A stretch of DNA of 51,098 nt from Thermodesulfobacterium hveragerdense DSM 12571 (GTDB lineage: Bacteria > Desulfobacterota > Thermodesulfobacteria > Thermodesulfobacteriales > Thermodesulfobacteriaceae), in assembly GCF_000423845.1 (NCBI RefSeq), contig NZ_AUIT01000012.1:1-51098 (forward strand), given 5' to 3'. A program made the translations under genes and the position numbers. Below are positions 34,149 to 43,531 of this stretch, in pieces (the first letter of the stretch is position 1; every line of letters starts with the position of its first letter). Below the pieces are notes generated by a model. The model had not been told where the DNA came from. It searched no databases and worked only from the letters and a program-made list of their open reading frames with translations.

Positions 34149-36212
34149 ATGAAAAGATTGTCGGTAGACCTGGGATGGGGCGATCCGATTATTATTGAAA
34201 CCGGAGAATATGCTAAGTTTGCTGATGGATCAGTTGTAATAAGACAGGGAGATACAGCTGTTTTGGTAACAGCAGTGATAGGGCAGTCTTTGGTAGAAGG
34301 GGTAGATTTCACCCCCCTTTCGGTAGACTATAGAGAGCAGTCTTCAGCATGGGGAAAGATACCTGGAGGCTTTATAAAAAGAGAAGGGAAACCTACGGAT
34401 AGAGAAATTCTGGTATCTCGAGTTATAGACAGGTCTGTTAGGCCTCTTTTTTCTGAAGGTTTTTTTTACGATGTGGTGGTGACAGCCTTAACCCTTTCGG
34501 CTGATGAAAAATATGACCCAGATGTATTAGCTATTACTGGGGCTTCTACTGCTTTGATGCTTTCTCAAGCACCTTTTGAAGGTCCAATCGCAGGTTTTAG
34601 GGTTGGGAGAGTGAACGGAGAGTTTATCCTAAACCCTACCTATGAGCAAAGACAACAGGCAGACTTAGAGCTGATTGTGTCTTGTTCTGAAGATGCTATC
34701 GTGATGGTAGAAGGAGGAGGAAAAGAGGTAGAAGAAGAGGTTGTTCTTGAGGCGCTTTATTTGGTTTTAGATAGAGCTAAACCTTTGATAGAGGCTCAAA
34801 AGAAACTTATAGAAGACTTAGGAAAACCTAAGGTGAATGTAGAGTTGCCTTCTGATTGGTTAAATATTATAGAAACCTTAAACAGTTTTGTTAAATCAAG
34901 AATTGAAGAGGCTTTAAGCATACAAGATAAACTTCAAAGAAAGGCAGCTTTGGCACAAATTTTTGAAGAATTTGTCAATCAGCATGAAAAAATAGCCTCG
35001 CAGAAAGTTTTACTGGGGTATCAATATAAAAAACTGATAAGCAAGGTAATGAGAGAGAAACTTTTTAAAGAGGGTAAGAGGATTGATGGAAGAACTCCCG
35101 ATGAGATAAGGCCTATAGATATTAAGATTCATCCCTTTGAAAGACCTCATGGAAGTGCGGTTTTTACCAGAGGACAAACTCAGGTTTTTGCAAGCGTTAC
35201 TTTAGGTTCAAGAGAAGAGGCTCAGTTGGTAGAAAGTATTTATGAGGGAGAGGTTTTTAAGAGGTTTATGCTTCATTATAACTTTCCTCCTTTTTGCACC
35301 GGAGAAGCCAGACCTTGGGGCCCCCCGAGAAGAAGGGAAATAGGTCATGGGGCTTTAGCTGAAAGAGCTTTAGAACCTTTAATTCCAGAGGAAGAAGTTT
35401 TCCCTTATATAATCAGGGTGGTAGCTAATGTTTTTGAATCAAACGGTTCTTCCTCCATGGCAACGGTTTGTGCTGGTTCTTTAGCATTGTTTGATGCAGG
35501 AGTTCCTATTCGTAAGCATGTAGCAGGGATTGCGATGGGTCTTATTTTAGAAGAAGGGAGGTCTTTAATAATAACAGATATTTTAGGAGAAGAAGACCAG
35601 CTTGGAGATATGGATTTTAAGGTTGCTGGTACCAGGGATGGGATTACTAGTATTCAGATGGATATTAAAATTAAAGGACTTTCTAAAGAGGTTTTAGCTG
35701 AGGCTCTTTCAAAGGCTAAAAAGGCAAGAGAGTTTATCTTGGATAAGATGTATGAGGCTATATCTGAACCAAGAAAAACCCTTTCTCCATATGCTCCGAA
35801 GATCGAAATCATAACCGTTCCTGAAGATAAAACCCATCTTATAATAGGTCCAGGGGGAAAGACAGTTAAGGAGATCAAAGAAAAAACAAATACCAGCATC
35901 TGGGTGTTAGAGGGAGGTAAGGTCAGTATTACTGGACAAACTCAAGAAGAGGTAGATTTAGCAAAAAAACTGATAGAAGCTCTTGTATCTGAGGTAGAAA
36001 TAGGTAAGATTTATGAGGGAAAGATAACCAGGGTAGAGCCCTATGGACTTTTTATTGAGGTGTTACCAGGGAAGATAGGTCTTTTACATGTTTCAAAAAT
36101 GGCGAACCCTCCAAAGGATTTGAAAAGTGCTTATAACATAGGTGAAGTAATCCGGGTTAAAGTAATAGAAATAGATGACCTTGGGAGACCTAAGTTTACC
36201 GATCAGTTTTAA
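34149..36212 (+). CDS. pnp: Polyribonucleotide nucleotidyltransferase (PNPase)
   Basis: 687 residues. Two RNase PH domains: the first from about 10 (DLGWGDPIIIETG, SSAWGKIPGGF), the second from about 310 (RIDGRTPDEIRPI, GSAVFTRGQTQVF, and the catalytic-side DILGEEDQLGDMDFKVAG). A KH domain follows (IIGPGGKTVKEI), then an S1 domain (GKIYEGKITRVEPYGLFIE). This is full length. It degrades RNA 3' to 5' with phosphate. In many bacteria rpsO lies directly upstream; here the psr operon does. ATTAAGGGAG precedes the ATG. Confidence 0.96.
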   Translation: MKRLSVDLGWGDPIIIETGEYAKFADGSVVIRQGDTAVLVTAVIGQSLVEGVDFTPLSVDYREQSSAWGKIPGGFIKREGKPTDREILVSRVIDRSVRPLFSEGFFYDVVVTALTLSADEKYDPDVLAITGASTALMLSQAPFEGPIAGFRVGRVNGEFILNPTYEQRQQADLELIVSCSEDAIVMVEGGGKEVEEEVVLEALYLVLDRAKPLIEAQKKLIEDLGKPKVNVELPSDWLNIIETLNSFVKSRIEEALSIQDKLQRKAALAQIFEEFVNQHEKIASQKVLLGYQYKKLISKVMREKLFKEGKRIDGRTPDEIRPIDIKIHPFERPHGSAVFTRGQTQVFASVTLGSREEAQLVESIYEGEVFKRFMLHYNFPPFCTGEARPWGPPRRREIGHGALAERALEPLIPEEEVFPYIIRVVANVFESNGSSSMATVCAGSLALFDAGVPIRKHVAGIAMGLILEEGRSLIITDILGEEDQLGDMDFKVAGTRDGITSIQMDIKIKGLSKEVLAEALSKAKKAREFILDKMYEAISEPRKTLSPYAPKIEIITVPEDKTHLIIGPGGKTVKEIKEKTNTSIWVLEGGKVSITGQTQEEVDLAKKLIEALVSEVEIGKIYEGKITRVEPYGLFIEVLPGKIGLLHVSKMANPPKDLKSAYNIGEVIRVKVIEIDDLGRPKFTDQF

Positions 36213-36229
36213 GATTGGCTAAAAACAAA

Positions 36230-37069
36230 ATGGAAAAAAAAGACAGAGAATACTTTGAAAAAGTAAAAGAAACTTTTGATTATTTAAAAAAAATCGCTCC
36301 TTTTCGACCAGATATCATCATAACTTTAGGTACAGGTCTATCTTCTTTGGGGGATAGGGTCAACAAGCTGGCTGTCTTTCCTTATCGTGAACTGCCTAAC
36401 TTTCCTCGGTCTACAGTAGAAACTCATAAAGGAGAGCTTTGTTTTGGGATTTTAGAAAATAAAAGGGTAGCTGTTTTACAGGGAAGGTTTCATTTTTATG
36501 AAGGCTACTCAGCTAAAGAGATAACCTTTCCTTTAAGGGTTTTAAGTCTTTTTAGACCTAAACTATACTTAGTGTCTAACGCCGCAGGGGGACTAAACCT
36601 AAACTTTAAACCTGGTGACTTGATGGTTATAAGAGATCATATAAATCTTATTCCAGATAATCCTCTTAGAGGAATAAACAACGAAGAATGGGGACCAAGG
36701 TTCCCTGATATGTCATGTGCTTATGATAAAGAGATGAGAGAACTTTTTAAAAAAGTTGCGTTAAGGCTCGGAGAAGAGGTAAGGGAAGGGGTATATGTAG
36801 CGGTTCCAGGTCCAAGTCTTGAAACCCCTGCTGAAACAAGGTTTTTACGGATGATAGGAGCAGATGCCGTGGGTATGTCTACTGTGCCAGAGGTGATAGT
36901 TGCAGTTCATGCAGGATTAAAGGTTTTAGGAATTTCTGTTATTTCAAACGTAAACGATCCAGACAACTTTATTCCTATCCTTTTTTCTGAGGTGGTTGAA
37001 CAGTCTAAAAGAGCAGAAAAACGGTTAGAAAAACTTATAAGAGAATTTTTGAAGGAGCTTCGTTTATAA
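36230..37069 (+). CDS. Purine nucleoside phosphorylase
   Basis: About 279 residues from ATG 36230; a TTG at 36215, 3 bases after the pnp stop, is an alternative start, and neither has a clear ribosome binding site. The family signatures are ITLGTGLSSLG, FPRSTVETHKGEL, GRFHFYEGY, SNAAGGLN and VPGPSLETPAETRFLR with ADAVGMSTVPE. This is the trimeric PNP type for inosine/guanosine. It splits purine nucleosides with phosphate. It is placed between PNPase and RNase G, so RNA decay and nucleoside salvage are next to each other. Confidence 0.93.
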   Translation: MEKKDREYFEKVKETFDYLKKIAPFRPDIIITLGTGLSSLGDRVNKLAVFPYRELPNFPRSTVETHKGELCFGILENKRVAVLQGRFHFYEGYSAKEITFPLRVLSLFRPKLYLVSNAAGGLNLNFKPGDLMVIRDHINLIPDNPLRGINNEEWGPRFPDMSCAYDKEMRELFKKVALRLGEEVREGVYVAVPGPSLETPAETRFLRMIGADAVGMSTVPEVIVAVHAGLKVLGISVISNVNDPDNFIPILFSEVVEQSKRAEKRLEKLIREFLKELRL

Positions 37070-37074
37070 CGACC

Positions 37075-38535
37075 ATGGCTAAGTTGCTCATTAATTATGC
37101 TCCTTTTGAGATAAGAGTAGGTTTGGTAGAAAACGGACAGTTGGTTGAATTTTATGTAGAAAGGCCTTCAGAAAAAAGTTTAGTAGGTAATATTTATAAA
37201 GGAAAAGTAGTTAGGGTGGTTCCTGGTATTAACTCTGCTTTTCTTGACCTTGGTCTTTCCCGTACAGCATTTTTGTTTGGTGATGATATCATGCCTTCTT
37301 CAGAAATAGAATGGGAAAAGGATACGGTTTTTATGGCAAATCTATATGAAATATTGAAAGAAGGGCAAGAAATCCTTGTGCAGGTGATCAAAGAACCTTT
37401 AGGAAATAAGGGAGCAAGGGTCTCTACCAACTTAACCCTCCCTGGACACTATTTGGTTTATCTTCCTTACATGAACAGAATAGGTATTTCAAGAAAAATA
37501 AGGGATGAAAAGGAAAGAATAAGGCTGAGAGAAATTTTAGAGAGGATAAAACCACCAAACACAGGTTGGATTATAAGGACAGCTTCAGTCGGAGCTACGG
37601 AAGAAGAGCTTAAGGCAGAGATGGATTTTTTGTTGTGTCTTTGGGGGGAAATCAAAGAAAAAGCTGAAAAAATGAAGGCTCCGGCTCTGGTGTATGAAGA
37701 GCTAAACATTGCCCTTCGTGCTATAAGAGACCTCTTTACCAAAGACATCTCTGAGATAGTAGTAGACGATAAAGACTTTTTTAAAGAGATTAAAATTTTT
37801 TTAGAACGTTATTTTCCTAACTTAGCATCCTATGTAGAACTTTATCAAGGAAAAGAAGATATTTTCTTAGCCCATGGAATCCAGATCGATATAAAGAAAA
37901 TTCTTTCCCGTAAGGTTTGGCTTAAGTCAGGTGGTTTTATAGTGATCGAACCTTGTGAGGCTTTTACTGCTATAGATGTTAACACAGGGAGGTATACCGG
38001 TACCAAAGAATTAGAAGAAACTGTGTATAAAATCAACTTAGAGGCTGCCGAAGAAATTGCCTATCAACTAAGACTTAGAAATATAGGTGGATTAATTATC
38101 ATAGACTTTATCGATATGGAAAATCCGGAACACCAAGAGTTAGTGGTGCAAACATTAAAAGAAGCTTTGAAAAAGGATAAAGCTAAAAATAGTTTTCTAC
38201 CTATTTCTGCGTTTGGTATTTTACAAATGACCCGCGAAAGGAAAAGAGACTCTCTTTATAAAGTCTTTTTAGAAAGCTGTCCTTATTGTCATGGAGAAGG
38301 TAGTATCAAAAGTAAAAAGACGATCTTCTATGAAATTTTAAGAAGGCTTATCAAAATGGCACCTCATATCAAAAACAAAAAAATAGAGATCGAAATCCAT
38401 CCTGACCTTTCAGAAATCATAGGTGAGGAAATTCATTACCTTGAAGACTTAGAGAAAAAATATGGATTTAGTACCACTTTAAAGTCAAATAAAGAATTTT
38501 TAGTCTATGAATATAAATTTCACATTCTAAATTAA
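37075..38535 (+). CDS. rng: Ribonuclease G / E-type endoribonuclease
   Basis: 486 residues, RNase G length without the long C-terminal scaffold of RNase E. An S1 domain lies at the start (GNIYKGKVVRVVPGINSAFLD is the S1 strand region). In the DNase I-like domain are the metal-binding Asp residues of AFTAIDVNTGRYTG and GGLIIIDFIDM. The Zn-link that holds the dimer is CPYCHGEG. It processes rRNA ends and mRNA. The start ATG lies 5 bases after the phosphorylase stop. Confidence 0.94.
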   Translation: MAKLLINYAPFEIRVGLVENGQLVEFYVERPSEKSLVGNIYKGKVVRVVPGINSAFLDLGLSRTAFLFGDDIMPSSEIEWEKDTVFMANLYEILKEGQEILVQVIKEPLGNKGARVSTNLTLPGHYLVYLPYMNRIGISRKIRDEKERIRLREILERIKPPNTGWIIRTASVGATEEELKAEMDFLLCLWGEIKEKAEKMKAPALVYEELNIALRAIRDLFTKDISEIVVDDKDFFKEIKIFLERYFPNLASYVELYQGKEDIFLAHGIQIDIKKILSRKVWLKSGGFIVIEPCEAFTAIDVNTGRYTGTKELEETVYKINLEAAEEIAYQLRLRNIGGLIIIDFIDMENPEHQELVVQTLKEALKKDKAKNSFLPISAFGILQMTRERKRDSLYKVFLESCPYCHGEGSIKSKKTIFYEILRRLIKMAPHIKNKKIEIEIHPDLSEIIGEEIHYLEDLEKKYGFSTTLKSNKEFLVYEYKFHILN

Positions 38536-38542
38536 TCTGAGT

Positions 38543-39097
38543 ATGGATAAAAAGCCAGCTGTTTTCCTTGACAGAGACGGTACCATCAACGAAGAAATGG
38601 GGTATATAAACGACCCTTCCAGGGTTCGTCTTTTACCTGGGGTATCTGAAGGTTTAAAACTTCTACAAGACAAAGGGTTTAAGCTTATCGTTGTCACCAA
38701 CCAAAGCGGACCAGCGAGAGGATATTTTCCAGAAGATTTGGTTTTTGAGGTGAACCAGCTTATCGCAAGAAGACTTGCTAAAAAAGGTGTTAAACTGGAT
38801 GATTTTTTTGTTTGTTTGCATGGTCCAAATGAAGGGTGTATTTGTCGAAAACCAAACCCTGGTTTGGTTTTACAGGCTTTAGAAAAATATCCGATAGAAC
38901 TTGAGAAGTCTTACTTTATTGGAGATAAGATTGTAGATGTTGAGACTGGAAAAAGGTTAGGGATAAAGACCATTCTTGTTTTAACCGGATATGGTAAAGG
39001 AGAGTTAAAGTATGTAGCTCCTAAAAAAGGGATTTATCCTGACTGGGTTGCTAAAAACCTGAAAGAAGCTGCTGAAATCATCATAAGGAACTTTTAA
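38543..39097 (+). CDS. gmhB: D-glycero-D-manno-heptose 1,7-bisphosphate 7-phosphatase
   Basis: 184 residues, HAD superfamily. Nucleophile motif FLDRDGTINEEMGY, then motif II VVTNQSGPARGYF. A Cys/His zinc-loop region follows (CLHGPNEGCICRKPNPG), then motif IV FIGDKIVDVETG. All fit GmhB of ADP-heptose synthesis. The next gene is a heptosyltransferase, which agrees with a role in LPS inner core. It starts 7 bases after rng. Confidence 0.93.
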   Translation: MDKKPAVFLDRDGTINEEMGYINDPSRVRLLPGVSEGLKLLQDKGFKLIVVTNQSGPARGYFPEDLVFEVNQLIARRLAKKGVKLDDFFVCLHGPNEGCICRKPNPGLVLQALEKYPIELEKSYFIGDKIVDVETGKRLGIKTILVLTGYGKGELKYVAPKKGIYPDWVAKNLKEAAEIIIRNF

Positions 39098-39106
39098 TAA
39101 AGTTTG

Positions 39107-40126
39107 ATGAAGATTCTTTTGGTAAAACTTTCAGCGTTGGGAGATGTAGTACAAACCCTTCCTTGTTTAACCCTAATAAAACAACAATATCCTCTAAGCA
39201 TCATCGACTGGGTGGTAGACGAAAGGAATGCAGAGGTCTTAAGAGGACATCCTTATTTAAGGAAGACAATAGTTTTTTCAAAAAAAGACCTTAAAAATCC
39301 TAGTAAACTGAAAGCCTTTATCAGGAATTTGAGAGAGGAAACTTACGATTTAGCCATAGATTATCAAGGGCTTTTTAAAAGCGGGGTAGTAATAGGTTTA
39401 GCTAAGGCTAAGTTTAAAGTGGGATTTGAAAATCACCGTGAGTTAAGCCCTATTTTTTACAACGTAAAACTTCCTGGCTATGACCCTGAGGTCCATGCAG
39501 TGAAACGTTATTTACACTTGACTGAACAGGCAATACATCTTATAGATCCAGAGTTTAAAAAAGAAGTAGACACCATTCCTAAAGCGGTTTTACCAGGTTT
39601 ACCTCCTCCGTTAGATCTGGTAGGAAAACCTTATATAGTTTTTATTCCCTCTGCCAGATGGGAAACTAAGTGGTGGATCTTTTCTTATTGGGAAACACTT
39701 ATAGATTTGACCTTAAAAGCCTATCCTGGACTTAAGATTTATCTTACAGGGGGACCCAAGGAAGAGGAATTAAAAAATTGGTCAAGGTTGATGGAAGAAA
39801 AACACCCAGAGGTAAAATCTTTAGTAGGAAAGTTAGGATTAAAAGAGTTGATAGGACTTATTCAAAAAAGTAAACTTGTAGTAACCGTTGATACAGGTCC
39901 TATGCATATTGCCTCATCTTTAAAAGTTCCTACCATCGCTTTATTTGGTCCTACTTCTCCCTCAAGAACAGGCCCCTGGGGAGGTGATTTTAAGATTTTA
40001 CAAAGTAGGTTAAAATGCAGCCCATGTTTTAAAAAGAAATGCTCTCAGTGGGATTGTATGAATTCTATTTTACCTGAAGAAGTTTTTCAGGCAATTAAAG
40101 AAAAATTAGGTCAACTACATTTTTGA
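39107..40126 (+). CDS. waaC: Heptosyltransferase (GT9, WaaC-like)
   Basis: 339 residues from ATG 39107 (a TTG one codon earlier is possible). N terminus ILLVKLSALGDVVQTLPCL, then acceptor-side VDERNAEVLRGHP. The donor motif is VTVDTGPMHIASSLKVPTIA with FGPTSPSRTGPWG. The pattern favours heptosyltransferase I, but II cannot be excluded. It adds heptose to the LPS core in the cytoplasm. The last 16 bases overlap the 3' end of msbA on the other strand. Confidence 0.88.
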   Translation: MKILLVKLSALGDVVQTLPCLTLIKQQYPLSIIDWVVDERNAEVLRGHPYLRKTIVFSKKDLKNPSKLKAFIRNLREETYDLAIDYQGLFKSGVVIGLAKAKFKVGFENHRELSPIFYNVKLPGYDPEVHAVKRYLHLTEQAIHLIDPEFKKEVDTIPKAVLPGLPPPLDLVGKPYIVFIPSARWETKWWIFSYWETLIDLTLKAYPGLKIYLTGGPKEEELKNWSRLMEEKHPEVKSLVGKLGLKELIGLIQKSKLVVTVDTGPMHIASSLKVPTIALFGPTSPSRTGPWGGDFKILQSRLKCSPCFKKKCSQWDCMNSILPEEVFQAIKEKLGQLHF

Positions 40127-41844
40127 AAGGTTTGATAGAGGTTTCTGTAAAGAGTAGAGGTTTCAAGTAATTGTTGATGGGTGCCTTGAGAAACGATTTC
40201 GCCTTTTTCAAACACAAAAATGAGGTCAGCCTTAGTGACGGTTGAAAGCCTGTGGGCTATGATGATGATGGTGTGTCTTCCTTTTAAATGGTCTAAAGCC
40301 TCTTGAATAGCTTCCTCGGTAATGGCATCAAGCTGACTTGTGGCTTCGTCTAAAATGATGATAGGTGGTTTTTTGAGAAAAACCCTGGCAAGGGCTATTC
40401 TTTGCTTTTGACCGCCTGAAAGGTTAAACCCTTCTTCTCCTAATACAGTATCATATCCTTTAGGAAGGGTTAAGATAAAATCGTGGGCTTTGGCTAACTT
40501 GCAGGCTTCTATGATTTCTTCTTCTGAAGCCTCAGGTTTTGCGATAAGAAGGTTTTCTTTTATGCTAAGGTTAAACAAAAAAGGTTCCTGAAGGACCATT
40601 CCGAAAAGATTCCTCAAACTTCCGATTTCAAATTCTTTGAGATTGGTGTGATCTAAAAGTATTTCTCCCTTTTGAGGTTCTAAAAATCTCGGAAGAAGAG
40701 AAGCTAAAGTGGTTTTACCAGAACCACTTGGGCCAACAAAGGCAATAATCTTATTAGCAGGTAAGAAAAGATTGATGTTTTTTAGCGTCCAGTCTGGGGT
40801 TGAGACATAACGAAAATATACTTCGTTAAAGGTAAAGCCTTGTTTAGGGGGAAGAGCCTTTAGGTTTCCTCCTGTTTCAACCGGAAGGTTAAGGACCTCT
40901 TCTATCCTTACCCAGGCACCTTGAGCCTCTTTTAGGTAAGTATAGGCTCTCGAAAGCTTCCTTATAGGATTAAAAATAAGTAGGATGGCTGTTAATACAG
41001 ATAGAAAACTTCCCGGGCTCATAGCACCATTGATGGTAAGAAACCCTCCATATCCTATAACCAGAGCACCGCCTATTCCTGTAACTACATCTACTAAGCT
41101 TTTAGAACCTTCTCTGTATTTGGTAATTTTAAGGCTCCATCTGTAAAAACGCTCAAGCTCTTTAGAAAAAAGCTCTATTACCTTTTCTGGAGAAGGACTA
41201 AGTTTTATTTCTTTTATTCCCTGCAAAAGTTCTTGCATCTTGTGGGTCAATTCTCCGGTAGAAGCCTGGGCAAGCCTTCTTGCTTTTCGGGTTTTAGCCC
41301 CTAAGGCTTTACTACCAAAGATAATTACCGGGAAGGTAATAAAGGCTAACAATGTGAGGTCCCAGCGTTGATACAGCGCAACCCCTATCAATACTAACAC
41401 TGAAAAGGAGCTTTGAAAAATAGTAGTTAACGCTTCACCTAAGATGGGCTCTATCTGGGCGGTGTCATTTATCACCTTTGATACAGCCTGTCCATGGGTT
41501 TGGACTGCTATTTTCTCTACAGGAAGATAAAGAAATTTTTGGAACAACTTTAACCTAAGGTTATTTATAACTCCTGCAGAGACGGCTTTCATAAAATACG
41601 CTTGAAGCAAAGAAGTAATCCCCATCAAGCTAAAGACTAATACCATCAAAAGAGGAACAAGAAAAAAATACTCGTGATGTTTTTCAACAAAAACAAAATT
41701 AAAGATAGGTTTTATAGCCCAGGTGCTTGCCCCTGTGATTAAAGAACTAACCACCGCAAAAAAGAGTCCTAACAGAAAAGTTTTCCAAAAGGGTTTAAGA
41801 AAAGATAAAATTTTTTTTAAGAAAGAAAAAAGTTCGGAAGACAA
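40111..41844 (-). CDS. msbA: Lipid A export ABC transporter MsbA
   Basis: 577 residues: an N-terminal six-helix membrane domain (about 1-310) and an ATPase domain (about 330-577) with Walker A GPSGSGKTTL, signature LSGGQKQRIALARV, Walker B IIILDEATSQLD and IIAHRLSTV. One polypeptide carries both parts, as in MsbA. It flips lipid A core across the inner membrane. It sits tail to tail with the heptosyltransferase and 27 bases after the stop of htpX's neighbour region, likely in one minus-strand operon with htpX. Confidence 0.9.
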   Translation of the reverse strand: MSSELFSFLKKILSFLKPFWKTFLLGLFFAVVSSLITGASTWAIKPIFNFVFVEKHHEYFFLVPLLMVLVFSLMGITSLLQAYFMKAVSAGVINNLRLKLFQKFLYLPVEKIAVQTHGQAVSKVINDTAQIEPILGEALTTIFQSSFSVLVLIGVALYQRWDLTLLAFITFPVIIFGSKALGAKTRKARRLAQASTGELTHKMQELLQGIKEIKLSPSPEKVIELFSKELERFYRWSLKITKYREGSKSLVDVVTGIGGALVIGYGGFLTINGAMSPGSFLSVLTAILLIFNPIRKLSRAYTYLKEAQGAWVRIEEVLNLPVETGGNLKALPPKQGFTFNEVYFRYVSTPDWTLKNINLFLPANKIIAFVGPSGSGKTTLASLLPRFLEPQKGEILLDHTNLKEFEIGSLRNLFGMVLQEPFLFNLSIKENLLIAKPEASEEEIIEACKLAKAHDFILTLPKGYDTVLGEEGFNLSGGQKQRIALARVFLKKPPIIILDEATSQLDAITEEAIQEALDHLKGRHTIIIIAHRLSTVTKADLIFVFEKGEIVSQGTHQQLLETSTLYRNLYQTFQKCS

Positions 41845-41871
41845 AGAAACTCCTATGTTTACAGGATATTC

Positions 41872-42735
41872 TTATCTTATTTCTTTGGCAAGTTGAATAA
41901 GCCTTGCTACCCTTTCTTCTATAGGTGGGTGGGTAGAAAGAAGCTTAAAAAGGGTTTTTCCTGAAAGAGGGTTTACTATAAACATTTGAGCCTTGGCAGG
42001 ATTTATGTCCATAGGATAGGCTCTGTTCCAATTTTCAAGCTTTTCTAAAGCACGAGCTAAGGCTAAAGGATTTTTGATGATTTTAGCACCTGTTTCGTCT
42101 GCTAAAAATTCTCTACTTCTACTTATGGCTAATTGAATAAGAGTAGCGGCTATAGGAATAACGATAATAGCTACTAAAGTAGCTACTATGGCAAGAGGAT
42201 TATTGTTTTCTTCTTCATCTCTGCTAAAACCACCAAACATCATCCCCCACTGGGCTATGTTAGCTAAATAGGTGATAGCACCAACCAACACAGCTGCAAT
42301 CGTTGAAATCAAAATGTCTCGGTTTTTGATATGAGCTATTTCATGAGCTATCACACCTTTAAGTTCTTCAGGAGTAAGAAGTTTTCTAATTCCTGCAGTT
42401 ACCGCAACTACTCCATTTTCTGGATTTCTCCCAGTAGCAAACGCATTAGGAGTTTCTACAGGAATAACATAAACCTTAGGTTTAGGAATCCCAGCTCTTC
42501 TTGCTACCTCCTCTACCATAGCATGAAGCTCAGGATCTTCGTGTTTTTCTACAGGAATAGCACCACTTGTAGCCAAAACAATTTTATCAGAAAAAAAGTA
42601 GGCAATAAAGTTCATCAAACCAGCCATGATAAGGGCTATGGTCATCCCTGTTTTTCCACCTATCAGTTTACCTACAAAGATAAAAAGAACAGTAAGAATA
42701 GCTAAGAACAAAAAAGTCCTAAAAACATTTGACAT
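41872..42735 (-). CDS. htpX: Membrane zinc metalloprotease HtpX
   Basis: 287 residues, M48 family. Two N-terminal membrane helices, then VIPVETPNAFATGRNPENG, the zinc motif HEIAHIKNRDIL and the third ligand region SRSREFLADETGA. This matches HtpX, an inner membrane quality-control protease. It lies upstream of msbA on the same strand (27 bases). Its own upstream region, 42736-42887, is AT-rich and shared with a divergent gene. Confidence 0.93.
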   Translation of the reverse strand: MSNVFRTFLFLAILTVLFIFVGKLIGGKTGMTIALIMAGLMNFIAYFFSDKIVLATSGAIPVEKHEDPELHAMVEEVARRAGIPKPKVYVIPVETPNAFATGRNPENGVVAVTAGIRKLLTPEELKGVIAHEIAHIKNRDILISTIAAVLVGAITYLANIAQWGMMFGGFSRDEEENNNPLAIVATLVAIIVIPIAATLIQLAISRSREFLADETGAKIIKNPLALARALEKLENWNRAYPMDINPAKAQMFIVNPLSGKTLFKLLSTHPPIEERVARLIQLAKEIR

Positions 42736-42887
42736 AAATCTTCCCCTCCTAAAACTTGCAAATTTTATTTAGAAAAATAAATTAAATAAAAATTTACAAA
42801 TGTCAAGGGATAGAGAGGGTTAAGGGGATAGAGGTAGGTTTTAAGGTTAAAGAGAGTTTTAATTAGAACCATAAAGGATATCCAGAA

Positions 42888-43496
42888 ATGCTTAACGAAA
42901 TAAAGTTACCAAAGATAGAGTTAGAAGATTTTTTAGGAATAGACCTTGCAGGTTCTCCTAAAAAGCCTACAGGGTTAGCCTACATTAAGGATAAGGTTTT
43001 GCTCACCCAATTGGTTTATGAAGATGAGCTACTTCTTGAAAAAGCGGTAAAGTTTAAATATGTTTATATAGATGCCCCTTTAAGTTTGCCTTATGGTAGG
43101 TGTGATATAGAACAACGAAATGAGTATCATTTTAGAGAATGCGATCTGAAACTTCGAGAGTTGAAGATTAAATTTTTTCCCATTACCCTTGGAGGTATGA
43201 GAAAACTTACTGAACGAGGTATGAAACTAAGAGATTTCTTAATAGCTAAGGATATCGAGGTTTACGAGGTCTTTCCCGGAGCGTTTTATGATGTTTATCA
43301 TATAAAAAGAAAAGATAAAAAGGCTATTTTAGACTTTTTTAAAAAGTTTTTGTCTCACTTAGAGGTTTTTATAGAAAATAGGCCCTATACGCAAGACGAA
43401 CTTGATAGCATAGCTTGTTTATTAACAGGAATTTTGCAAAAAACGGGGCTGGCTTTAGAATTAAAAGGTATAGACGGATGTATCCATAATCCCTAA
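42888..43496 (+). CDS. DUF429-family protein (RNase H-like fold predicted)
   Basis: 202 residues. FLGIDLAGSPKKPTG at the N terminus, YIDAPLSLPYGR, and ELDSIACLLTGILQ near the end fit the DUF429 pattern, in which conserved Asp/Glu residues (GIDLA, DAPLS, DELDS) suggest a nuclease-like fold. No activity is proven for the family. The usual Cys/Arg block appears as FRECDLKLR. The following gene is a sirtuin, 35 bases later. Confidence 0.78.
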   Translation: MLNEIKLPKIELEDFLGIDLAGSPKKPTGLAYIKDKVLLTQLVYEDELLLEKAVKFKYVYIDAPLSLPYGRCDIEQRNEYHFRECDLKLRELKIKFFPITLGGMRKLTERGMKLRDFLIAKDIEVYEVFPGAFYDVYHIKRKDKKAILDFFKKFLSHLEVFIENRPYTQDELDSIACLLTGILQKTGLALELKGIDGCIHNP

Positions 43497-43531
43497 TCCT
43501 TTAGCTAATAAACCTTAAAGGGGTAAAAGTT

